NCBI RefSeq assembly: GCF_964340395.1
Contig: NC_135558.1
Span: 18,777,371-18,841,370 of the forward strand
DNA length: 64,000 bases
Reading direction: 5' to 3'
DNA from: Glandiceps talaboti
Lineage: Eukaryota > Hemichordata > Enteropneusta > Spengelidae
Shown here: piece by piece, positions 23,401 through 31,242 of the stretch
How positions within the stretch are numbered: position 1 is the stretch's first letter
How the letters are laid out: each line of letters starts with the position of its first letter
Made by a program: the position numbers and the translations under genes
Notes under the pieces: generated by a model
What the model was told of the DNA's origin: nothing
Databases searched by the model: none
What the model saw: the letters and a program-made list of their open reading frames with translations, nothing else

Positions 23401-26400
23401 CAAGAACTACTGGTCTAATTAAGCTTAAATTTGTCGGGGATGCTCGTTAGTGGGTGATTATAGATAAAGAAGTCCTCGATAAAATGGTGTTTACTATAAG
23501 GATCGTTACCCTGATGACAATTTGTGAAGTATGAAATTCCTAGCTGTGTTAGTATGCCAAAGCACATTTTGGTGAGGGTGTTCTAATAATATGTATTGGA
23601 CATATATCATGTAGAGTTGAAAAGTCCTCAACAAAGTGTTGTTTTGAGTGTGTGAGGAAGTCCTCGATAAATGGTGTTTTTGACAATTTGTAAAGCTTGA
23701 AATTCCTGCATCTTTGCTAGAATGGCAACAGCACATTGATAAAGGTCTTCTAATATGTATTGGACATATATCATGTAAAGTTGGAAAATCCTCAACAAAG
23801 TGTTGTTTTGAGTGTGTGAAGAAGTCCTCGATAAATGGTGTTTAAGTATGAAAGTATGAAATTCCTAGCTGTTCTAGTATGGCAAAAGCACATTTTGATG
23901 AGGGTTTTCTAATAATATGTATTGGACATATTTCATGTGAAATTGAAAAATCCTCAACAAACTGTTGTTTTGAGTGTGTGAGGAAGTCCTAAATAAATGG
24001 TGTTTTTGACAATTTGTAAAGTATGAAATTCCTGCATCTTTGCTAGAATGGCAACAGCACATTTTGATAAGGGTGTTCTAATATGTATTGGACATATATC
24101 ATGTAAAGTTGGAAAATCCTCAACAAAGTGTTGTTTTGAGTGTGTGAAGAAGTCCTCGATAAATGGTGTTTAAGTATGAAAGTATGAAATTCCTAGCTGT
24201 TCTAGTATGGCAACAGCACATTGATAAGTGTGTTCTAATATGTATTGGACATATATCATGTGAAATTGAAAAATCCTCAACAAACTGTTGTTTTGAGTGT
24301 GTGAGGAAGTCCTAAATAAATGGTGTTTTTGACAATTTGTAAAGTATGAAATTCCTGCATCTTTGCTAGAATGGCAACAGCACATTTTGATAAGGGTGTT
24401 CTAATATGTATTGGACATATATCATGTAAAGTTGAGAAATCCTCAACAAAGTGTTGTTTTGAGTGTGTGAAGAAGTCATCGATAAATGGTGTTTAAGTAT
24501 GAAAGTATGAAATTCCTAGCTGTTCTAGTATGGCAACAGCACATTGATAAGTGTGTTCTAATATGTATTGGACATATATCATGTGAAATTGAAAAATCCT
24601 CAACAAAGTGTTGTTTTGAGTGTGTGAGGAAGTCCTCAATAAATGGCATTTTCTATAAGGATCATTACCCTGATGGCAATTTGTAAAGTATGAAATTAGT
24701 GGATCTGTGCTAGAATGGCAAAAGCACATTTTGATAAGGGTGTTCTAATATGTATTGGACATATATCATGTAAAGTTGAGAAATCCTCATTAAACTGTTG
24801 TTTTGAGTGTGTGAGGAAGTCCTCGATAAATGGTGTTTTTTCTTTAAGGATCGTTACCCTGATGGCAATTAGTAAAATATGAAATTAGTGGATCTGTGCT
24901 AGAATGGCAAAAGCACATTTTGATAAGGTTGTTCTAATATGTATTGGACATATATCATGTGAAATTGAAAAATCCTCAACAAACTGTTGCTTTGAGTGTG
25001 TGAGGAAGTCCTCGATAAATGGTGTTTTGTATAAGGAATTACCGTGATGACATTTTGTAAAGCTTGAAATTCCTGCATCTGTGCTAGACTGGCAACAGCA
25101 CAGTGATAAGGGTGTTCTAATATGTATTGGACATATATCATGTAAAGTTGGAAAATCCTCAACAAAGTGTTGTTTTGAGTGTGTGAAGAAGTCCTCGATA
25201 AATGGTGTTTAAGTATGAAAGTATGAAATTCCTAGCTGTTCTAGTATGGCAAAAGCGCATTGATAAGGGTGTTCTAATAATATGTATTGGACATATATCA
25301 TGTGAAATTGAAAAATCCTCAACAAACTGTTGTTTTGAGTGTGTGAGGAAGTCCTAAATAAATGGTGTTTTTGACAATTTGTAAAGTATGAAATTCCTGC
25401 ATCTTTGCTAGAATGGCAACAGCACATTTTGATAAGGGTGTTCTAATATGTATTGGACATATATCATGTAAAGTTGAGAAATCCCTATTAAACTGTTGTT
25501 TTGAGTGTGTGAGGAAGTCCTCGATAAATGGTGTTTTTTCTTTAAGGATCATTACCCTGATGACAATTAGTAAAATATGAAATTCCTGCATCTGTGCTAG
25601 AATGGCAACAGCACATTTTGATAAGGGTGTTCTAATAATATGTATTGGACATATATCATGTAAAGTTGAAAAATCCTCAACAAACTGTTGTTTTGAGTGT
25701 GTGAGGAAGTCCTCGATAAATGATGTTTTCTATAAGGATCGTTACCCTGATGACAATTTGTAAAGTATGAAATTCCTGCATCTGTGCTAGAATGGCAACA
25801 GCGCATTGATAAGTGTGTTCTAATATGTATTGGACATATATCGTGTAAAGTTGGAAAATCCTCAACAAAGTGTTGTTTTGAGTATGTGAGGAAGTCCTAT
25901 ATAAATGTTGTTTTTGATAATTTGTAAAGTGTGAAATTCCTGCATCTGTGCTAGAATGGCAACAGAACATTTTGATAAGGGTGTTCTACATATATCATGT
26001 AAAGTTGAAAAATTCCTCAACAAAATGTTGTTTTGAGTGTGTAAGGAAGTCCTCGATAAATGATGTTTTTTATAAGGAATTACCCTGATGACAATTTGCA
26101 AAGTTTGAAATTCCTGCATCTGTGCTAGAATGGCAACAGCACATTTTGTTAAGGGTGTTCTAATACGTATTGGACATGTATCATTAGTGAACAATTTTGA
26201 AAATTAAAAAATTAATTCAGGCTGAAATTTATGAAGATTTCAAAGCATGTGTAAATAAAGAATACAATCAGGATGTTGGTATTTATGTCATCAAAAGTAT
26301 GAGAGAAGTTTACAGCTTCATAAAATCTTTGTCGAGCTTCCTTGCAGTGTACTTTTCATATTCATCATCATCAAGCTGCTGTTGTATAATTTTCAAGGTT

Positions 26401-29400
26401 AAAACAGATATAAAATGGTCACAATTACAAACTCTGGCACTACTGAAATTCGGTAGAGAGAATTCCAAATTTTGATGAAACCACAGCGTCATTAAAATTT
26501 AATTAACTTATCACTTGACAGATATACAGATATACAGAAATACAAATATACAGATATACAGAAATACAAATGAGCAATGGTACTGGTCTACAAGTAGTCT
26601 AATTTTGTACACCACAAATTTCAAACTATGACTTCAATTCTGGTAAATATGTTCTAAATGAAGAAAAATCACACTGCCATGACAAGAGTCAATTCTCTAT
26701 CTCAATCAATCTTCGATGGCCAAATATTTGACTTTATTAGGAAGTCTTAAATTCTTAATGTCTTAAATTCCAGTCTAAAAATCTATTTGACATATGCCCA
26801 AATCTTACATAAAAACAAGAGTTTTTGTTGAAGAAAAATTAGCAGGAAAGTTTTCAGTAATGAAGATATTTAATTTAGAGTAATATAACTGACAGTATCT
26901 AGGTTTGACCATCAAGTAAATTGACCTTTGCTGACCTCTGTGTTTCTTGCTGTGATTGTAACCATTATTTATCTGATTTATCTTATCAAAATTATGTTGG
27001 ACTTACTCCTCAAGACTGTGATTAAGTCCTTGGTAAATGGCAATTTTATATACATGTACATGTAGTCCTAATGGATCCTCAGTAGGATTAGTGAATGCAT
27101 ATTAAGTTCCAAGTTACCATTTCTATGTTGACAAATCAGATATACATGTAGTTAAATATTTTGTTCTCACACAAACTGATTATATCAATTATCACATCTC
27201 TTTTCTAGTTAAAGATTTTGGTGCCTCTCACAACAGGAGATAGCTGTGACGAAACAAGTCTTCAAGAACCCAGGGCTCTAAGCAGCGGAATCTTGTGTGA
27301 TCACATATCTGAATCTGATGTTGAAGATATTGACACAGTCCTACCTGTCCATAGTTCTTACAAACAATCACATACTTTGACTGAGTTAGTCCTACCAATG
27401 ACAAACAAACTAACAAATACGTCTGAAGAAGGCCTGCAGACTGTCAAACAGACACTGAAAAGACCAATCAGTCGTTGTAACAGGGACAGTTTTGATCAAC
27501 CATGTACTCTTGCATTAAGGAGTGATCCATTTCCACTGACAGACCTCAAGTACCAAAAAAAAAAGGTTGGAATTATAACACCCTCTCTGAAAGTAAGTAT
27601 GCATGTTGTGTCAAACAAAGGAGAAAGAAACTCATCATTTACAAGAGAAGGCCATCAACACATCAATAGTCAACATCGGGAATCATACTTACAGAGAGCT
27701 AACACAGCAGACAACACAGAAAATAGAACTGGAGACATATTGTTCAGTGCTACCAGTAATTTCCTTAATTCTGAAAGTGAGTTTGGTATTGATCAGCAGA
27801 ACGAATGAAGTGATGACTCTAGTGAACCAGACCATGGCCCTTCTGGTGAGGCTAGTGATGACTCTAGTGATCCAGACTATGACCCTTCCAGTGAGGCTAG
27901 TGATGACTCTAGTGAACCAGACCATGGCCCTTTCGGTGAGGCTAGTGATGACTCTAGTGAACCAGACCATGGCCCTTCCGGTGAGGCTAGTGATGACTCT
28001 AGTGATCCACACTATGGCTTTAGTGAAGTTGTAAATTCCACGAAAACATTAATGCAGAAAAGAATGGATGAAGCAAAAACTAATAGCAGTACTGTTCCAT
28101 CTAGTGGTCATGGAGGGAAAAGTATTCATCCTTACTCTGCATCATGCTCATCAACTGCAGCAACATCAGTGAAAAGTATCAGAGTACAAACTACAAAAAA
28201 TGTTGGAAAAAGAGTATGGGATAAACGGCAAATTTGTGTCTTTTGCAACAAAGCATATGCAAAATTACCACGTCATTTTCAGCTAGTACACAGCAAAGAA
28301 TCAGAAGTAGCTAAAGTTTTGAGTTTACCAAAGGGAAGTAGTGAAAGAAAGGTTGGGTTGCAGATACTTGCTAACAAAGGTAACCATGCACACAATCTCA
28401 AGGTTCTAGAAAAAGGAGATGGCTGCATCATACCGTATAAAAGACCAAATCATCAAATGAAAGCAGAAGTGTACATACCATGCGAGTACTGCTTAGCATA
28501 TTTTGTCAAAGGTGAATTATGGAAGCACCAGAAGAACTGTAAAACGAAACATAAAACACAATGTCTTTCTTCTAATGGAACATTACGGAGACCACAAGCC
28601 AGATCTGCTCTACTGCTACCAGTTTCAGGTGAAGCTAGTAATGGGTTGAAAGACAATGTGATATCAAAGATGATACAAGATGATATCTCAAGAGTTGCAA
28701 AAAGTGATGGACTCATCGTGCAGTATGGTGGTAATTTGTACAAAACAGTAGGAAGTGACAACAGGTATTTGTATGTGAGCCAATAAATGCGAGAACTGGC
28801 AAGATTTGTCATTACAATGAGAGAGGTCAGCAAGCAAAGTGACATGACGTTAACAGCCTGCATCCACCCACAGAAGTTTGACATGGTAGTACGATGTGTA
28901 CAACAGTTAACTGGATATGGTGCCTATGATATTTCCTATAAGATCCCTTCCCTAGCCACAAAGTTAGGTAATAGTCTTAGAAAATGTGCCATGATTTGCA
29001 AGGGAAATGCCATCAAAGCTGAATGTGCTGATCTTGAAAAAAGAGCTGAAAGGTTTCTCCAACTTTGTCAAATGCAGTGGTCCCAAGAGGTTAGTTCTAC
29101 TGCTATGAAGAATATAAGTGAAAGGAAGGGAAATAAACTCAAGCTGCTTCTTCTTGTTGATGATGTTGCAAAGTTGCACTTGTATATGAAAAAAGTCTAA
29201 AGAGGAGTTAAAGATAAACCCAAATGACAGTGCATGGGCAGAATTGTGCAGAGTTACACTTGCACAGCTTCTGCTTTTCAACCGCCGCAGAAATGGAGAA
29301 ATGGAAAGAATGACCATAGATGACTATCATAACGCACATCAAGGTAGTGAAAGTGGTTCTGTTGATGTGTGTCTGTCAAAGTTTGAAAGAAGTTTGTGCA

Positions 29401-29894
29401 AGAAGATGAACGTTGTTGAGATGAAAGGGAAAAGAGGACGCAACGTTCCTGTGATAGTACATGTAAATAAAGACATGAAAGACCAAATCGATATACTTGC
29501 TTCAACCAGAAAAGAAGTTGGTGTAAGCCAGAGAAATAAATACATTTTCGCATGCCTGAAAGACTCTGACAAGCCCATACGTGGCTCGAGTGCCCTGCGC
29601 AAGTTAGCTGATGCAGCCAGTTTGAGAGCTTCCGATTATATCACTTCAACAAGGTTGCGAAAACAAATTGCAACCTTGTCACAAGTTCTTAACCTGAAAC
29701 AGAATGAAGAAGACATAGTTGCAGGTTTCCTTGGACATGACATTCGTATTCATAGAGAATACTATCGCTTACAAAGCCACACTTTGCAAGTAGCTAAGGT
29801 TCCCCGTATTCTGATGGCACTTGAAAAAGGAAAGATTGGCCAGTACAGGGGAAAGTCTTTAGAAGACATTGAAGTTGATGAGTCATGTGGTTAG
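5389..29894 (+). CDS. SET (KMT5A-like) - zinc finger - tyrosine recombinase fusion gene, gene model
   Basis: Twelve exons join with consistent phases: 5,371-5,491 (ATG at 5,389), 7,099-7,252, 9,135-9,340, 9,754-9,932, 10,353-10,496, 11,787-11,879, 12,283-12,375, 12,524-12,671, 13,003-13,046, 21,650-21,802, 22,725-22,871 and 27,209-29,894. The first eleven give 488 codons without a stop. The twelfth adds 199 codons before an in-frame TGA. Order: SET domain (about residues 25-155), linker, C2H2 finger, linker repeats, acidic repeats, two zinc-finger-like motifs, Crypton-like tyrosine recombinase. Expected activity: SAM-dependent lysine methylation by the SET part. The recombinase part cannot be made as read because of two stops and a frameshift. 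The intron between exons 9 and 10 hosts a piggyBac element. I have not seen transcript evidence. Confidence 0.7.
6361..6478. repeat. Palindromic MITE-like hairpin in SET intron 1
   Basis: ATAATGTAGC and TGCACTAATTGTAGTGT on the left are inverted on the right as ACACTACAATTATTGCA and GCTACATTAT, with an 11-bp insertion in the right arm. Inner arms TTCTGAC and GTCAGAA also pair. It is flanked by TTA on the left and a TTA-containing stretch on the right. Confidence 0.75.
6540..7060. repeat. Local tandem duplication in SET intron 1
   Basis: GATGTAGTGTAG plus TTTGAAAGCATAGAAG recurs at about 6,548 and 6,897. The block from GTAGCATT to AATTATCATCACTTCG recurs at about 6,788 and 6,970. The two copies have diverged by indels. 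Confidence 0.75.
7099..7252 (+). CDS. SET gene exon 2 (SET domain N-terminal half)
   Basis: Acceptor TATTTTAG, donor GTAGGT. It encodes RGIKSLRSLNQCDFIVEY, then AGELI, EGEKREES and a FRFFF stretch. In the KMT5A/SETD8 family the corresponding segment is a GRG turn, a strand ending in EY and a GELI-like motif; the EY tyrosine lines the active site. All of these are present. The exon ends in phase 2 inside the cysteine codon of CIDAT. Confidence 0.85.
7467..7570. repeat. About 105-bp repeat, near-identical copy at 10,073
   Basis: The block from TCTGGATCATTTTTAGCAC to CTATACTACTTATCTG is almost identical to 10,073-10,175. Each copy runs directly into (GTAT)n. The low divergence indicates recent copying or gene conversion between introns 2 and 4. 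Confidence 0.85.
7561..7907. repeat. (GTAT)n microsatellite
   Basis: About 350 bp of GTAT with a few GTAC variants. Long open frames of YVCM or YIHT repeats here are artefacts of the repeat. Confidence 0.95.
7908..8985. mobile_element. Non-autonomous DNA transposon with CAGGGATGTAGAAA ends
   Basis: The left end CAGGGATGTAGAAA is inverted at the right end (TTCTACATCCCTG). Further in, TAGCCGGTTAA on the left faces TTAACCGGCT on the right. Length 1,078 bp, no transposase. It sits in the (GTAT)n tract of SET intron 2, and GTAT text resumes just beyond. The CAGGG start fits hAT-like ends, but no clear 8-bp target duplication can be read in the repetitive flank, so the superfamily is inference. 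Confidence 0.7.
9135..9340 (+). CDS. SET gene exon 3 (SET catalytic core)
   Basis: Acceptor TTATTTTCAG, donor GTAAGA. It encodes CIDATC, GRFVNHSQ, then LCLFATKNIGKGEEILYDYG. The NHS and YDYG motifs are the family's cofactor-pocket and catalytic-tyrosine signatures, both intact, so the methyltransferase core looks competent. The end (ECHLPFLHPG) occupies the position of the short post-SET flank of KMT5A. Closest family by motif: histone H4 lysine-20 monomethyltransferase KMT5A. Substrate is unproven here. Confidence 0.88.
9754..9932 (+). CDS. SET gene exon 4 (linker)
   Basis: Acceptor GTTTTCAG, donor GTGAGC, joining exon 3 in phase 1 and leaving in phase 0. It encodes a hydrophilic segment starting GQHPQTLKYAEMSEIL and ending GRTLGKTLEQ. 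No known domain. Confidence 0.7.
10073..10212. repeat. Second copy of the 105-bp repeat plus (GTAT)n
   Basis: Partner of 7,467-7,570 with only about one difference seen in the non-microsatellite part, followed by a short (GTAT)n tract. Located in SET intron 4. Confidence 0.85.
10353..10496 (+). CDS. SET gene exon 5 (phase 0-0 linker)
   Basis: Acceptor CTCCTTACAG, donor GTAAGT, 48 codons. The ending NSLSPANND resembles the endings of exons 10 and 11 (SATPVQKN, TASPIKNE). This suggests a family of duplicated linker exons. Its phase symmetry means it can be skipped or copied without changing frame. Confidence 0.7.
10541..11290. repeat. Hairpin-headed dispersed repeat, long copy
   Basis: It starts with the hairpin AGCACAACTGAACTG / GGTTCAGTAGT, then a CTGT/GT-rich tract. 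It continues with AT-rich text in which a segment containing CTAAAACTAC, GGGCCGAATGAGCTGAAAT and GTGTGGAT recurs. The same order is seen from 33,221. It lies in SET intron 5 and has no coding capacity. Confidence 0.7.
11371..11500. repeat. Single copy of the 150-bp ATGGCTGCC repeat
   Basis: It contains TCCAATATGGCTGCC, then AGGCAGCCATTTTGTTTC and CCAGAGCC, the core of the tandem array at 20,495-21,440. The ATGGCTGCC / GGCAGCCAT pair forms a short perfect hairpin. Confidence 0.8.
11787..11879 (+). CDS. SET gene exon 6 (phase 0-0 linker)
   Basis: Acceptor GAAATTAG, donor GTTTGT, 31 codons starting GINIELKRKDIGKND and ending GLTALQ. Charged, no domain. The acceptor is weaker than its neighbours', so usage is less certain. 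Confidence 0.55.
12283..12375 (+). CDS. SET gene exon 7 (acidic linker)
   Basis: Acceptor TTCTCACAG, donor GTAGGT, 31 codons. It encodes an acidic stretch (SSEEEQEEVDEIG) just before the zinc-finger exon. No known domain. Confidence 0.65.
12524..12671 (+). CDS. SET gene exon 8 (C2H2 zinc finger)
   Basis: Acceptor CTCATTTAG, donor GTAGGC. The second half reads WQCIICDW, then HMKLHI: Cys-x2-Cys-x12-His-x3-His, a classic C2H2 zinc-finger spacing, probably a nucleic-acid or protein contact. Leaves in phase 1. Confidence 0.78.
13003..13046 (+). CDS. SET gene exon 9 (short acidic exon)
   Basis: Acceptor TTTGCAAACAG, donor GTAAGT. Fourteen codons plus the split codon (DLLSKNGDDDDCNVQ). It restores phase 0 after exon 8, which supports it despite its size. 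The next intron is 8.6 kb and contains piggyBac. Confidence 0.6.
13130..13410. repeat. Intronic satellite (TCCTCAACAAAGTG type), left outlier
   Basis: Roughly one and a half units of the repeat that forms the large array at 23,460-26,185. They share AAATCCTCAACAAAGTG, GAGGAAGTCCTCGATAAAT and TATTGGACATATATCATG. Confidence 0.85.
14101..15010 (+). CDS. piggyBac transposase, exon 1
   Basis: ATG at 14,101 opens MATRRQLRIDPLHDED. An acidic and proline-rich N-terminus (a PPPTPPPPPPPSPPP run at about residues 59-73) leads into the DDE_Tnp_1_7-type domain. That domain has RPLDYFSIFVDNI, then MKAFLGL, LYWRR, MSRDRFLQIYRYLHVSD, and the first catalytic Asp in SIDESIIPFKGR. The exon ends LQIYQ with a phase-1 donor (CAAG then GTAACT). 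The open frame runs on to 15,129 only as intron read-through into the satellite. The full spliced protein is about 613 residues, normal for piggyBac. Confidence 0.9.
15091..16060. repeat. 81-bp tandem repeat (12 copies) inside the transposase intron
   Basis: CACAATGTCTTCATAATATT recurs at 15,148 and then every 81-82 bp to 15,959. A last variant copy lies near 16,041. Units differ at only a few sites (TCAGATTG or TCATATTG; GTGTAAAT or GTGTGAAT). The array fills most of the 1.4-kb intron. Confidence 0.95.
16436..17367 (+). CDS. piggyBac transposase, exon 2
   Basis: Acceptor TTATTTCAG. The split codon gives QGKEGNRPEVG. The second catalytic Asp is in HLYTDNFYTS and the third in YMGGVDLCDQM, followed by RWYRRVLFYCIEVAILNAYI. 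This completes the DDD set typical of piggyBac. The C-terminus is a cysteine-rich zinc-binding tail (CAVC, then FKCQQCNVFLC and TCFDRYH), as in active family members. The stop TGA is at 17,365. No internal stop or frameshift was seen. Confidence 0.92.
17368..18709. other. piggyBac 3' region
   Basis: AT-rich, no gene. Candidate polyadenylation signals AATAAA occur near 18,332 and 18,421. Confidence 0.5.
18710..20460. repeat. 380-bp tandem repeat at the piggyBac 3' end
   Basis: GAAAAAATGAGTGAAAAACT recurs at 19,121, 19,501, 19,881 and 20,261, exactly 380 bp apart, with a first variant near 18,740. The full units are nearly identical (single-base differences such as GGACTC/GGACTT). The last unit becomes diverged from about 20,350 and leads into the element's terminus. 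Confidence 0.95.
20495..21440. repeat. 150-bp tandem repeat with ATGGCTGCC palindrome, about 7 units
   Basis: CACGTCAATTT-type starts lie at about 20,520, 20,670, 20,820 (short unit), 20,935, 21,085, 21,235 and 21,384. Each unit has CAATATGGCTGCCAG, GGCCATTTT, ATGTCCAGAGCCAATACTTG and AGACAAGACA. It begins just outside the piggyBac right TTAA, so it belongs to the host intron. Confidence 0.9.
21650..21802 (+). CDS. SET gene exon 10 (duplicated linker exon)
   Basis: Acceptor CTTTCTCAG, donor GTAAGT, 51 codons, phase 0-0. It starts IHSPLAVGGEGEDLREC and ends SATPVQKN. It resembles exon 11 in layout (SP start, E-rich part, S/T-x-x-P-[VI] near the end). The first 18 intron bases after both exons are identical, a direct sign of exon duplication. 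Confidence 0.72.
21820..22560. repeat. Cryptic repeat rich in ACATAGCTG / GGTACATGG
   Basis: Within SET intron 10, variants of ACATAGCTGGTACATGG recur irregularly on both strands, with ACAGCTATG as a recurring dyad. There is no fixed period. It looks like an old, scrambled short-unit satellite. Confidence 0.6.
22725..22871 (+). CDS. SET gene exon 11 (duplicated linker exon)
   Basis: Acceptor CTTTTCCAG, donor GTAAGT, 49 codons, phase 0-0. It starts LNSPVTGESENMSES and ends TASPIKNE. Paralogous to exon 10. Serine- and acid-rich, no domain. Confidence 0.72.
23460..26185. repeat. Intronic satellite, units of about 160-200 bp, about 15 copies
   Basis: GGACATATATCATG (or a one-base variant) recurs near 23,600, 23,760, 23,925, 24,090, 24,248, 24,413, 24,569, 24,750, 24,948, 25,130, 25,287, 25,457, 25,646, 25,830 and in altered form at 26,170. 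Units hold AATCCTCAACAAA, TGTTGTTTTGAGTG, GAGGAAGTCCT and GAAATTCCT. Two length classes alternate, with or without a TAAGGATCGTTACC module. Short frames here are repeat artefacts. Confidence 0.92.
26190..27208. other. Rest of SET intron 11
   Basis: AT-rich, with a short GATATACA-type repeat at about 26,518-26,572. A 92-codon frame at 26,197-26,475 has no domain. It ends in the acceptor TCTTTTCTAG of exon 12. Confidence 0.5.
27209..29894 (+). pseudogene. SET gene exon 12: acidic repeats, zinc fingers and Crypton-like tyrosine recombinase (broken)
   Basis: It opens in phase 0 (LKILVPLTTGDSC). An in-frame TGA at 27,806 is followed in the same frame by 15-residue acidic repeats (SDDSSEPDHGP...). 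Two zinc-finger-like motifs follow: CVFCNKAYAKLPRHFQLVH and CEYCLAYFVKGELWKHQKNC. A TAA at 28,784 interrupts YVSQ-MRELARF. The frame then shifts by one base in an A-run near 29,190, and the true frame continues with SKEELKINPNDSAWAELC. The recombinase core has NRRRNGE, then TRLRKQI and FLGHDIRIHREYYRL, fitting the Arg...Arg...His...Tyr layout of tyrosine recombinases. The end VDESCG-stop is at 29,892. As read, no full recombinase can be made. A donor at 27,593 (GTAAGT, phase 0) could end an alternative, shorter exon. Confidence 0.8.
27809..28026 (+). repeat. 45-bp coding minisatellite (about 5 copies)
   Basis: GATGACTCTAGTGAACCAG recurs every 45 bp, giving the 15-residue acidic unit with core ASDDSSEPDHGP. 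Copies are nearly identical and start directly after the TGA at 27,806. All copies keep frame. Confidence 0.9.
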
Positions 29895-29999
29895 TATTCA
29901 TACATAAAATCATAATATTAGTGAGCGTGATGTCATAATGATTGTTTATGTATATGTGTGTGTGTGTGTCTATAAATGTATTATATAATATACACTGTA

Positions 30000-30012
30000 T
30001 ATATGTATGTGA

Positions 30013-30098
<86 letters not shown>
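30000..30098. repeat. (TG)n / (TA)n microsatellite
   Basis: Almost pure TA from 30,028, with a TG-rich left part. It forms the junction between the SET gene's last exon and the truncated gag. Confidence 0.95.
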
Positions 30099-30099
<1 letters not shown>

Positions 30100-30779
30100 C
30101 AATCTTTCTTAACCACCTTGTCTAATAAACGCATCAAAACTAACGAATATTCATGCAGTGTTTCTCCATATCGCTGGTTTCGATGGAAAAATTGTTCTTG
30201 CAAGTGGGCAACAGAATCAGATTCGCCAAATACCTCATGAATTATTGTCAAAAGTTTATCGGGATCAGCGCGATCTGCTTCTGATCTGTACCTGATTTCA
30301 CTTTTAGCAGCACCTTGTAGATGATCCATTATAAATTCTACACAATCTCTGCAAGTCAAATCTCTAGACGCTATGTAATTTCTGACGTCATCTACCCACT
30401 CGTCTACATCAGGGTCACCTTCAATACATTGTCTACCCTTCAATATTGCTATTTTCTTAGATTCTTTTGCTATATAAACTGTTCGAGTGTTAACAGGGGA
30501 AGCCCTAGAATAATCTTTACCAGCATTGTCCCCAAAACTCTCAGAAGGCTTAGCATAAATACTGCTTCGTAATGAAAGTATTTCACCTTTCATTTGATCG
30601 ACTTTGTCGTATTCTCCATCGAGATCTACTAATGTTCTGTTTCGTCGCGCTTTCACCTCCTCTGATCGAACCTTTTCATCAAGATACATCTTCTCGAAAC
30701 GTGTCATAGGGGCGATACTCTCACGTTGGTTGGCCAACTCTAGTTACAATGCAGTTATTTGTTCATCAAATTCTCCCAT
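30098..30779 (-). pseudogene. Truncated gag of an LTR retrotransposon
   Basis: On the - strand an ATG (30,777-30,779) starts MGEFDEQITAL, then an in-frame TAA (30,744-30,746), then LELANQRESIAPMTR. The body has coiled-coil-like charged text, then DVDEWVDDVRNYIASRDLTC, HLQGAAKSEIRYRS and HLQEQFFHRNQRYGETLHEY. This is the helical capsid pattern of Ty3-like retrotransposon Gag. It ends at the (TA)n tract, so protease and polymerase are missing. Non-functional remnant. Confidence 0.8.
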
Positions 30780-31222
30780 TCTGAATAAATTGACCCAGTC
30801 TAGTACTCGGCCCAATAGTAAATTGTATACAGCTTAATTACATCAAATTTAAACAAATTAACTACAGTGTTGAAAACTTTATAGAGTCACATCAAAAGTT
30901 CAAAGTATCAAACCAAAGTTAATCTTCATAAAGTTAAGTCTGTCAGAGTAAACATTAACAATGGATCTCTGTATTACACCTTTTATAATTCCCTATTGTA
31001 CAAAATACATACTTCTCCTCGTGCACGAAAGTGTAGTCACGAAGGTGTAGCTTGTTTCCACTCACGAGGTTATAGTTTACTTCCAGTCCAAGGAGTTGTA
31101 GGTTCCATTCACGTCGAACATGACAGCTCGTCACCAGTTAGGATATATATGTCAATTTCCAACGGCGAGGTTTCCAATTCGCCACCAAGTCTGCTTGAGT
31201 TACCAGTCTTCAATTCACCGCA

Positions 31223-31240
31223 ATCCTGCCGACTACGCCA
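31223..31240 (-). other. Primer-binding site, tRNA-Ser type
   Basis: The - strand reads TGGCGTAGTCGGCAGGAT two bases inside the LTR. It is complementary to a tRNA 3' end of the form CCTGCCGACTACG plus CCA, which fits eukaryotic serine tRNAs (acceptor stem GTAGTCG). The tRNA match is from memory. Confidence 0.65.
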
Positions 31241-31242
31241 AA

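Noticed and set aside
23506-26194. Repeated 60-110-codon - strand frames (CCCHSS...FHMIYVQYIL type) as a gene family
   Set aside because: They follow the satellite unit, shift frame between units and have no start, splice or domain support.
27806-27808. TGA as a selenocysteine codon
   Set aside because: The same exon also has a TAA and a frameshift, the site is in a non-catalytic linker, and no SECIS-like hairpin was recognised.
27603-28034. 143-codon frame over the acidic repeats (MTLV/MALP repeats)
   Set aside because: It is another frame of the 45-bp repeat; the ASDDSSEP frame joins the zinc-finger frame and fits the family.
31223-31240. tRNA-Ser gene
   Set aside because: Only 18 bases match a tRNA 3' end, in the position of a primer-binding site; no cloverleaf is present.
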